This document shows positions 57,772 to 64,000 of a stretch of DNA of 64,000 nt, piece by piece (the first letter of the stretch is position 1; each line of letters starts with the position of its first letter). Position numbers and translations under genes: made by a program. Source of the stretch: Phenylobacterium sp. (GTDB taxonomy: Bacteria; Pseudomonadota; Alphaproteobacteria; Caulobacterales; Caulobacteraceae); contig NZ_SSMX01000036.1 of assembly GCF_004799515.1 (NCBI RefSeq), forward strand, positions 1 through 64,000, read 5' to 3'. The notes beneath the pieces were generated by a model. That model was not told where the DNA came from, did not search any database, and was given only the letters and a program-made list of their open reading frames with translations.

Positions 57772-59205
57772 ATGTCGACGGTTCCTCAGGTAACGGACGA
57801 TCGCTGGTTCTTCGGCCATCCGAAGGGCCTTGCCTACCTGGCTTTCACCGAGGCCTGGGAGCGCTTCTCCTACTACGGCATGCTGGCGCTGCTGACGCTC
57901 TACATGACCAAGCAGCTCCTGCTGCCGGGGCATATGGAGCACATCGCCGGGATCGAGGTGGCGCGCGCCTTCTTCGATCGCGTGTATGGCGGCGGCCGCA
58001 CGCTCACGGTCGTGGCCCTCGCCTCGTCGATCTGGGCCTTCTATTCGAGCACCGTCTACCTGACCCCGCTGCTGGGCGGCCTGCTCGCCGACCGGGTGCT
58101 GGGCCGCACGCGCACTGTGGTCCTGGGCGCATGCCTGATGGCGCTCGGCCATTTCCTGATGGCCTTCGAGGTGAGCTTCCTGCTGGCTCTGGCCTGCCTC
58201 GTGCTGGGCGCGGGCTGCCTGAAGGGCAATCTGGCGGCGCAGGTCGGCGGCCTCTACGGCCCCACGGACAAACGCCGCGCCGACGCCTTCCAGATCTATC
58301 TGATCGCCATCAACATCGGCGTGATCTTCGGCCCGATGGTCACCGGCGCGCTCGGCCAGGGCATCGCGTGGCATTACGGCTTCGGTGTCGCCGGGATCGG
58401 CATGCTGCTGTCCCTGGTCATCTACCTGAGCGGGCGGCGACGGTTGCCGCCCGATCCGCCGGTGGGCGCGAAGGCTCGCGCCGCCGGAGCGCGCGTCGCG
58501 ATCACGCCGCGCGAATGGCGGGTCGTGCTCTTGCTGGTCGCGCTGTTGCCGGTGTTGGCCCTTTCCGTGGTCGCCAACAACCAGATCCAGAACGTCTACC
58601 CGCTGTGGGCGGACAGCAACGCCGACCTCCATGTCTTCGGCCTGTCCATACTGTCCAGCCAGCTCCTGTCGGTGGATTCCTTCGTCTCTGTGGTGACCAT
58701 GGCGCTGATGGTCTGGTTCTGGCGGGTCTGGGCGAAGCGCCTGCCGGAGCCCGACGAACTCGGCAAGATCGCCATCGGCTGCGCCTTTTCCGCGGCCGGC
58801 GCGGCCTGCCTGGCGCTAGGCCAGAGCCTGGCGGAGGCGGGCGGGCACAAGGTGGCGTTCAGCTGGCTGCTGCTGTTCCACCTGCTGAACGACATCGGAT
58901 TCGCCAACGTCTTCCCGGTGGGGCTCGCCCTCTATTCGCGGGCGGCGCCGCGGTCGATGACCGGCTTCATCGTGGCGGTTTACTACCTGCACATGTGGCT
59001 GGGGAACAACCTGGTCGGCATCCTGGGCGGGCGGTTGGACAAGATGGACGGTGTCGCCTTCTGGATGATGCACGCGACCATTGTGGGCGCGGCCTGCGTC
59101 GGCTTCATCGTGGTCAAGCTGCTGTTCGGCCGCTGGCTGCGCGGGGAGCCCGCGTTCCCCGACATCATCACCATCGCCGCCGCCGACGCCGGCGAGACGC
59201 CTTAA
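57772..59205 (+). CDS. POT-family proton-dependent oligopeptide transporter
   Basis: This 477-residue permease imports di- and tripeptides with protons. It has about fourteen helices and the POT landmarks: EAWERFSYYGMLALLTLYMT (E1XXERFxYY motif) in helix 1, GGLLADRVLGRTRTVVLGAC, and FGPMVTGALGQGIAWHYGF. ATG 57772 is preferred over GTG 57739. It lies just after the esterase gene, suggesting peptide or ester uptake, without proof. Confidence 0.93.
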   Translation: MSTVPQVTDDRWFFGHPKGLAYLAFTEAWERFSYYGMLALLTLYMTKQLLLPGHMEHIAGIEVARAFFDRVYGGGRTLTVVALASSIWAFYSSTVYLTPLLGGLLADRVLGRTRTVVLGACLMALGHFLMAFEVSFLLALACLVLGAGCLKGNLAAQVGGLYGPTDKRRADAFQIYLIAINIGVIFGPMVTGALGQGIAWHYGFGVAGIGMLLSLVIYLSGRRRLPPDPPVGAKARAAGARVAITPREWRVVLLLVALLPVLALSVVANNQIQNVYPLWADSNADLHVFGLSILSSQLLSVDSFVSVVTMALMVWFWRVWAKRLPEPDELGKIAIGCAFSAAGAACLALGQSLAEAGGHKVAFSWLLLFHLLNDIGFANVFPVGLALYSRAAPRSMTGFIVAVYYLHMWLGNNLVGILGGRLDKMDGVAFWMMHATIVGAACVGFIVVKLLFGRWLRGEPAFPDIITIAAADAGETP

Positions 59206-59215
59206 GGCGCCGCCC

Positions 59216-60127
59216 GTGCGCCTGCGCCCGCTCGGCCGCACGGGCTTCACCGTCTCCGAGATCGGCTTCGGGGCGGCGAGCTGGTGGGGCAAGCCCCGGT
59301 TCCCTGAGCGGTCGGCGCTGGCCCTGGTGCATGCCGCGCTTGACGGCGGCGTCACCGTCTTCGACACCGGCGCCAGCTATTCCGCTGGCCAAGCCGAGCC
59401 CCGGCTGGGCCGGGCGCTGAGGGGCCGCGACACGTCCAACCTGCTGGTGGCCACCAAGGCCGGCACCTTCGCCGAAGGCCGGCGGATCGGCCGCGATTTC
59501 ACGCCCGCCGCCATCGTCGCCAGCGCAGAGCGCAGTCTTGCGAACCTGGGCCTGGAGGCGCTGCCGCTGCTGCAGCTGCACGGTCCGGCGATCGCCGAGC
59601 TCACCGATGAGTTGCTGGCGGCGTTGGAGGGCCTGAAGGCGAGGGGGCTGGTCCGGGCCCTGGGGGTCAACAGCTTCGATCCGGCGGTGATCGGATACGC
59701 CCTCGGCCTGCCCACGATCGACGTGGTGATGGTCGACTACAACGTCCTGCGGCCCGAGCGCGAGCCGCTGATCGCCCGGGCCGCGGCGGCGGCCAAGGGC
59801 GTGCTGGCCGGCATGCCGCTGGCCATGGGGCACACCGGCGGGCAGGTGACCCGGCTGCGCGGGCCGCAGGACCTCTGGTACGCCGCGCGCGGCCTGCTGC
59901 GGCACCGGCGCGAGGTGACGTCCGGCGCGCGCTTCGGCTTCCTGAACCGGCTGCCGGGGATGACCGGCGCTCAGGCGGCCTTGGCCTATGTGCTCGCCAA
60001 CCGCGACGTCGCCTGCGCGGTGATGGGCACCACCCGGATGGGACACCTGACGGAGAACCTCGCCGCCTCGGAGCTCAGCCTGCCTGTGGAGACCCTGGCC
60101 CAGATCCGCGCCGCCCAGGCGCGCTGA
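59216..60127 (+). CDS. Aldo/keto reductase
   Basis: This 303-residue protein starts at GTG 59216 (RLRPLGRTGFTVSEIGFGAA) and has a TIM barrel with the NADPH-dependent pattern: FDTGASYSAGQAEPRLGRAL, ATKAGTF (catalytic Lys), LLQLHGPA (catalytic His), LGVNSFDP and a C-terminal cofactor segment VMGTTRMGHLTENL. The Tyr of the tetrad is in the SYSAGQAE segment. It is 10 bases downstream of the POT gene. Confidence 0.9.
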   Translation: MRLRPLGRTGFTVSEIGFGAASWWGKPRFPERSALALVHAALDGGVTVFDTGASYSAGQAEPRLGRALRGRDTSNLLVATKAGTFAEGRRIGRDFTPAAIVASAERSLANLGLEALPLLQLHGPAIAELTDELLAALEGLKARGLVRALGVNSFDPAVIGYALGLPTIDVVMVDYNVLRPEREPLIARAAAAAKGVLAGMPLAMGHTGGQVTRLRGPQDLWYAARGLLRHRREVTSGARFGFLNRLPGMTGAQAALAYVLANRDVACAVMGTTRMGHLTENLAASELSLPVETLAQIRAAQAR

Positions 60128-60209
60128 AGCGGGGCCGGCCTTTCCGGATGACAGCCGCCCGCGGCCGGAGTCATGGTGCTGATCAACGATAACCTGGCGG
60201 GAAACGACC

Positions 60210-62135
60210 ATGTCCGATGACCTGAGCGCGCTCGACCGGGGCCTGGAGACCGCCCACCTGCCGGCCCTGCTGGCGGCCTTGGTCCATCTCACGGGCGACG
60301 CGGGCTGGCTGAAGCCGGAGTGGACGCCGGTCTATCAGCCCCTGTCGCGCGGCGACACGGGCCTGCCGCTGGAGACGCAGGACGACATCCGCCGCCAGGC
60401 CAAGGCCGCCATCCAGGCCTATCTGGCCGGCGCGCCAATCCAGGCGCCGACCCCCGACGCGCCGACCCTGCGCAAGATGATGGACTTCGTGGCCGGCGCG
60501 CCGATCCCGGAGACCTATGCCGACTTCCTGCTGGACGAGCTCGCCATCTCCGGCCGCTCCAGCAAGGACCCGCAATTCGAGCAGCCGCGCCTTAAGGACG
60601 CCGCGCGCAAGCTGAACGTCCTCGTCATCGGCGCCGGCATGTCGGGGCTTCTGGCCGGCATCCGGTTGTCGCAGGCCGGCGTCGGCTTCGAGATCGTGGA
60701 GTCCAACCCCGACGTGGGCGGGACCTGGCTGGTGAACACCTATCCGGGTTGCCGGGTGGACAACTCCAACCACATGTACAGCTACTCCTTCGAGCCGAAC
60801 CACGATTGGCCGCAGCACTTCTCGCCACAGCCGGAGCTGCTGAAGTACTTCCGCGGGATCGCCGCGAAGTATGAGCTCAGGAAGCACATCCGGTTCGAGA
60901 CGACGGTCGAGAGCCTGACCTGGGACGAGGGGCGGGCGGTCTGGCGGGCGCAACTGCGCGGCCAGGACGGCCGCGCCGAGACCCTGGAGGCCAACGCCGT
61001 CATCACCGCCGTGGGCCAGCTCAACAAGCCGCGTATCCCGGCGATCGATGGCGCCGACAGCTTCGAGGGCCCGGCCTTCCACTCCGCCCAGTGGCGCCAC
61101 GACGCGGAGCTCTCCGGCAAGCGCGTGGCGGTGATCGGCACCGGCGCCTCGGCGTATCAGTTCGTGCCGGAGATCGCGCCGAAGACCGAGCGCCTGACCG
61201 TCTTCCAACGCACCCCGCCCTGGGGCCTGCCCGTGCCGCACTACCACGAGGATGTGCCGCCCGGCATGCCGTGGCTGCTGGAGCACGTGCCGTTCTACGA
61301 CAAGTGGTACCGCTTCTGGTTGTTCTGGATGACCACCGAGGGCTTCCTGCCGATGGTCAAGGCCGACGAGGGCTGGAACGGCCCGTCCACGGCCGTTGGG
61401 GCGATGAACCTGGGCTTGCGCGAAATGGCCGCCGCGGCGCTGGCGGCGCAGGTGGAGGATCGCCCCGACCTGCTGCCTCATGTGGTGCCGACCTATCCCG
61501 TAGGCGGCAAAAGGGCGGTGCTGGACAACGGCGTCTGGCTGGGCGCCCTGAAGCGGCCCAACGTCGACCTAGTGACCGAGCCTGTCGCCCGCATCGCGCC
61601 CAAGGGCGTGGTCACCGCCGACGGGGTCGAACATCCCGCCGACGTCCTGATCTACGGCACCGGCTTCACCGCCTCGAACTTCCTGTCCGGACTGAAGGTC
61701 ACCGGACGCGGCGGCCGAGAGCTGCACGACGTCTGGGCAGGCGACGCGCGGGCCTATCTGGGCATGACGGTCCCGGGTTTCCCGAACTTCTTCATGATTT
61801 ACGGGCCCAACACCAACATCGTGGTGAACGGCTCGATCATCTTCTTCTCGGAATGCTCGGTCCGCTACATCGTGGGCTGCCTGAAGCTGCTGGCCGAGAC
61901 GGGCGCGCGGGCGGTCGAGGTGAAGCGCGGCGTGCACGATGACTTCAACGTCCGGGTCGACGCGGCCAACAAGGGCTGGGCCTGGGGCTCGGAGGGCGTG
62001 TCGAGCTGGTACAAGAACCAGTTCGGCCGGGTGAGCCAAAACTGGCCCTTCGGCCTGATCGACTATTGGCGCGCGACGCTCGCGCCTGACCCGGACGACT
62101 TCGTGCTGACCCGCCAGCCCGAATCCGTCGCCTGA
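60210..62135 (+). CDS. Flavin-containing monooxygenase, Baeyer-Villiger type
   Basis: This 641-residue enzyme has two Rossmann motifs, VLVIGAGMSGLLAG (FAD, near 138) and VAVIGTGASAYQF (NADPH, near 307), separated by the fingerprint FEGPAFHSAQW (FxGxxxHxxxW). In typical Baeyer-Villiger enzymes a Pro or Asp follows the Trp; here it is Arg. An N-terminal extension of about 130 residues precedes the FAD motif. It probably oxidises a ketone to an ester. A dienelactone hydrolase gene follows 13 bases later, which could open the product. Confidence 0.9.
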   Translation: MSDDLSALDRGLETAHLPALLAALVHLTGDAGWLKPEWTPVYQPLSRGDTGLPLETQDDIRRQAKAAIQAYLAGAPIQAPTPDAPTLRKMMDFVAGAPIPETYADFLLDELAISGRSSKDPQFEQPRLKDAARKLNVLVIGAGMSGLLAGIRLSQAGVGFEIVESNPDVGGTWLVNTYPGCRVDNSNHMYSYSFEPNHDWPQHFSPQPELLKYFRGIAAKYELRKHIRFETTVESLTWDEGRAVWRAQLRGQDGRAETLEANAVITAVGQLNKPRIPAIDGADSFEGPAFHSAQWRHDAELSGKRVAVIGTGASAYQFVPEIAPKTERLTVFQRTPPWGLPVPHYHEDVPPGMPWLLEHVPFYDKWYRFWLFWMTTEGFLPMVKADEGWNGPSTAVGAMNLGLREMAAAALAAQVEDRPDLLPHVVPTYPVGGKRAVLDNGVWLGALKRPNVDLVTEPVARIAPKGVVTADGVEHPADVLIYGTGFTASNFLSGLKVTGRGGRELHDVWAGDARAYLGMTVPGFPNFFMIYGPNTNIVVNGSIIFFSECSVRYIVGCLKLLAETGARAVEVKRGVHDDFNVRVDAANKGWAWGSEGVSSWYKNQFGRVSQNWPFGLIDYWRATLAPDPDDFVLTRQPESVA

Positions 62136-62148
62136 CCGGAGCCGCTCC

Positions 62149-62883
62149 ATGAAGACCGAGGACATCGAGTACCATGCCGACGGCGCGCGCCTGGTCGGGA
62201 CCCTGTTCGCCGGCGACGAGGGCGCCAGCCGGCGGCCCGGCGTGCTGGTGGCGCCCGAGGGCGGCGGCCTGGTCGACCTGACCAAGACCATCGCGCGCCG
62301 CCTGGCCGAGGCCGGCTATGTGGCCTTCGCCATGGACTACTACGGCGATGGAAAGCCGCTCACCGACCGCAATGCGATCATGCCGAAGATCGAGGCCTTC
62401 ATGGCCGAGCCCTCGGCGATCCGCGCCCGGGCCGCCGAGGCCCTGGCGGTGCTGGCGCGCCAGCCGCAATGCGACCCCAGCCGTCTGGCCGCCATCGGCT
62501 ACTGCTTCGGCGGCACGACCGTGCTGGAGCTAGCGCGCAGCGGCGCGGACCTGAAGGCGGTCGTGGGCTTCCACTCCGGCCTCGCCACGGCCCGGCCGCA
62601 GGACGCGGCGCAGATCAAGGCCAAGGTCCTGACTTGCATCGGCGCGCTCGATCCGATCATTCCGGCCGAGCAGCGCCTGGCCTTCGAGCGCGAGATGACC
62701 GAGGGCGGCGTCGACTGGCAAATGAACCTTTACGGCGGCGCGGGCCACAGCTTCACCAACCCGAATTCCGGTGCGCTGGGCATGCCGGGCTTCGGCTACC
62801 ACGCCGAGACGGACCGCCGATCCTGGGCCGCCATGCTCGACCTGTTCGACGAGTCTCTGGGGTCCGTGTCCGTCCCAAAGTGA
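62149..62883 (+). CDS. Dienelactone hydrolase family protein
   Basis: This 244-residue alpha/beta hydrolase has the Cys nucleophile in IGYCFGGTTVL (Cys119), as in dienelactone hydrolase, an Asp in IGALDPIIP and a His in GGAGHSFTNP. DLH enzymes open lactones. It follows the monooxygenase in the same direction, so an oxygenase-then-hydrolase step is likely. Confidence 0.92.
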   Translation: MKTEDIEYHADGARLVGTLFAGDEGASRRPGVLVAPEGGGLVDLTKTIARRLAEAGYVAFAMDYYGDGKPLTDRNAIMPKIEAFMAEPSAIRARAAEALAVLARQPQCDPSRLAAIGYCFGGTTVLELARSGADLKAVVGFHSGLATARPQDAAQIKAKVLTCIGALDPIIPAEQRLAFEREMTEGGVDWQMNLYGGAGHSFTNPNSGALGMPGFGYHAETDRRSWAAMLDLFDESLGSVSVPK

Positions 62884-62892
62884 CGTCCAGCC

Positions 62893-62958
62893 GTCACAAA
62901 ATGGCGGACCTGCGATGTGAAACGCCGCCCGTGGCGCTCGGGCTGGGGCCTTTGTGAC
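62893..62958. repeat. Long-spaced inverted repeat upstream of TonB receptor
   Basis: GTCACAAA (62893-62900) and TTTGTGAC (62951-62958) are perfect inverted repeats 50 bases apart, in the gap between the hydrolase and the TonB-dependent receptor. They could be operator half-sites for a looping regulator or a weak stem at the hydrolase mRNA end. No T-run follows. Confidence 0.4.
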
Positions 62959-63014
62959 ACGGGGACGACAAGAAAGGTTTCCACTGAGAAACACCGTTCT
63001 TGCCAAGCCTCAGC

Positions 63015-63042
63015 TTAGGCGCCTACCTTCCCTTTAGGCGCC
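63015..63042. promoter_or_regulatory. Tandem TTAGGCGCC repeats upstream of TonB receptor
   Basis: TTAGGCGCC occurs at 63015-63023 and again at 63034-63042, a 19-base period close to two helical turns. Each contains the palindrome GGCGCC. The pair sits 68 to 95 bases before the receptor start, where an operator would be. Confidence 0.45.
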
Positions 63043-63109
63043 ATTGCCTACTGTTCCATCAGGACTTGGCCTCAGAGCTGAGCCGGAACGCCAAAGGGAG
63101 GATACTGGA

Positions 63110-64000
63110 GTGAGCGATCGTAGATATCTCTACGGCGGCACAGCTATGGCTGTGGCGCTGAGCTTGGCCGCATTTCAGGCCCAGGCGGCGGACGCCGCAG
63201 CGGCTCCGCCGGCGAGCGGAACGGCCAGCGCGGACGCCGGAAGCACCATTTCGGAACTGATCGTCACCGCCGAGAAGCGGGAGCAGCGGCTGCAGGACGT
63301 GCCGGTGGCCATCACCGCCTTCAGCGCCGAGCAACGCTCACTGCTGGGGATCCAGTCCGTCCAGGACCTGACGAATTTCACGCCGGGCCTGCACTACAGC
63401 TCGATCGACAACCGGCCCTATCTGCGCGGCGTTGGCCGTAACACCGACAACCTGGCCGTCGCCTCCGCCGTGGCCACCTACTACAACGGCATCTACGACG
63501 GGGCGAACGCCAACACGATCCTGCAGCACTCCGACCTGTTCATCGACACCATCGAGGTTGACCGCGGGCCGCAGAACACCCTGCACGGCGCCAACTCCGA
63601 CGGCGGCACCATCGACTACATCTCCAAGAAGCCCACCAAGGACTTCTATGCGGAAGGCCGCGTCGGGGTGGAGAACTTCGGCAAGGTGTTCGGCGAGGCG
63701 GTCGTCTCGGGCCCGATCAACGACTGGCTGCGCTTCCGCCTAGGCGGCAACTACACGACCGAGTCCGGCGGCTATTCGACCAACCTGGCCACTGGCCAGC
63801 ATGTCGGCGGCGACGTCGCCCAGGCCGGCAGCGGCCAGTCGCAGTACCTGGAGGGGCAGCTCGACGCCAACCTCGGCGATCACATCGACGCCTGGGCCAT
63901 GGTCTCCAGCGGCCAGTTCTACACGAACTACCTCCTGCCGACGGCGATCCAGGGCAACATCCCGATCAGCTATGTGGCCAACGGCGGGTTCACGCCGAAC
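63110..64000 (+). CDS. TonB-dependent receptor, N-terminal part (cut by window end)
   Basis: This outer-membrane receptor takes up large or scarce substrates with TonB energy. The visible 297 codons start at GTG 63110 after GGGAGG and GGAG. A signal peptide (TAMAVALSLAAFQAQA) is followed by a linker, the TonB-box-like segment ELIVTAEKREQRLQDVPVAI, the plug domain (LTNFTPGLHYSS; IEVDRGPQNTLHGANSDGGT) and the first barrel strands. The usual GPQGTLFGRNTTGG loop is altered. Next to oxygenase and lactone hydrolase genes it may import the substrate of that pathway. Confidence 0.93.
   Translation, partial: MSDRRYLYGGTAMAVALSLAAFQAQAADAAAAPPASGTASADAGSTISELIVTAEKREQRLQDVPVAITAFSAEQRSLLGIQSVQDLTNFTPGLHYSSIDNRPYLRGVGRNTDNLAVASAVATYYNGIYDGANANTILQHSDLFIDTIEVDRGPQNTLHGANSDGGTIDYISKKPTKDFYAEGRVGVENFGKVFGEAVVSGPINDWLRFRLGGNYTTESGGYSTNLATGQHVGGDVAQAGSGQSQYLEGQLDANLGDHIDAWAMVSSGQFYTNYLLPTAIQGNIPISYVANGGFTPN

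Overview
The window is about 64 kb of GC-rich alphaproteobacterial chromosome. Gene content and order point to Caulobacterales, most likely Phenylobacterium or a close relative. From memory, several blocks follow the Caulobacter crescentus chromosome: rne / amidase / PBP1A / prfB / bacA-M23; iscR-iscS-sufB-orf-sufC-sufD-sufS-sufT-sufA; and clpP-cicA-clpX-lon-hup. No phage, insertion sequence, CRISPR array or rRNA operon was seen. One tRNA (Val, anticodon TAC) is present at 56713-56789.

Layout. 1-7.4 kb: RNA decay (rne, partial), cell-wall enzymes (amidase, PBP1A), release factor 2 with a programmed +1 frameshift, and a bactofilin overlapping an M23 peptidase gene. 7.6-12.7 kb: peroxiredoxin, tyrS, anmK, a small glycine-zipper protein, panB-panC. 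12.8-17.7 kb: EF-P with its lysylation enzymes EpmA and EpmB, an embedded MFS transporter, and a pseudouridine synthase. 17.7-24.7 kb: an NtrY-type kinase and a REC-Fis regulator divergent from a MacAB-like export operon, with a 26-bp palindrome between them. 24.7-33.1 kb: two small enzymes or folds, then the complete isc/suf operon behind a probable IscR site. 33.1-39.6 kb: membrane protein, BON-domain protein behind a candidate EcfG promoter, small stress-like protein, KirBac channel, ABC-F protein, ndk and small proteins. 39.6-47.0 kb: accessory metabolism, comprising a cobalt-type nitrile hydratase with its activator, a DsbA-like protein, a two-gene DoxX unit bracketed by copies of a dispersed repeat, eutBC and an M20 peptidase. 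47.2-56.6 kb: the ClpP / CicA / ClpX / Lon / HU proteostasis block, with a four-gene insertion between clpX and lon. 56.7-64.0 kb: tRNA-Val, a hydrolase, a POT peptide transporter, an aldo/keto reductase, and a likely catabolic group (Baeyer-Villiger type monooxygenase, dienelactone hydrolase, TonB-dependent receptor cut by the window end).

How the genes work together. The suf block is a full iron-sulfur assembly line with its own sensor regulator. EF-P, EpmA and EpmB form a complete substrate-plus-modification set. The kinase, regulator, membrane fusion protein, ATPase and permease look like a self-regulated envelope-stress or antimicrobial exporter. Most of the window is conserved core genome. 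The least explained items are the suf-operon orf at 28964-29362, the palindrome at 19666-19691, the transporter between epmA and epmB, and the repeat-bracketed DoxX unit. Promoter and operator calls come from reading consensus matches by eye and are tentative.
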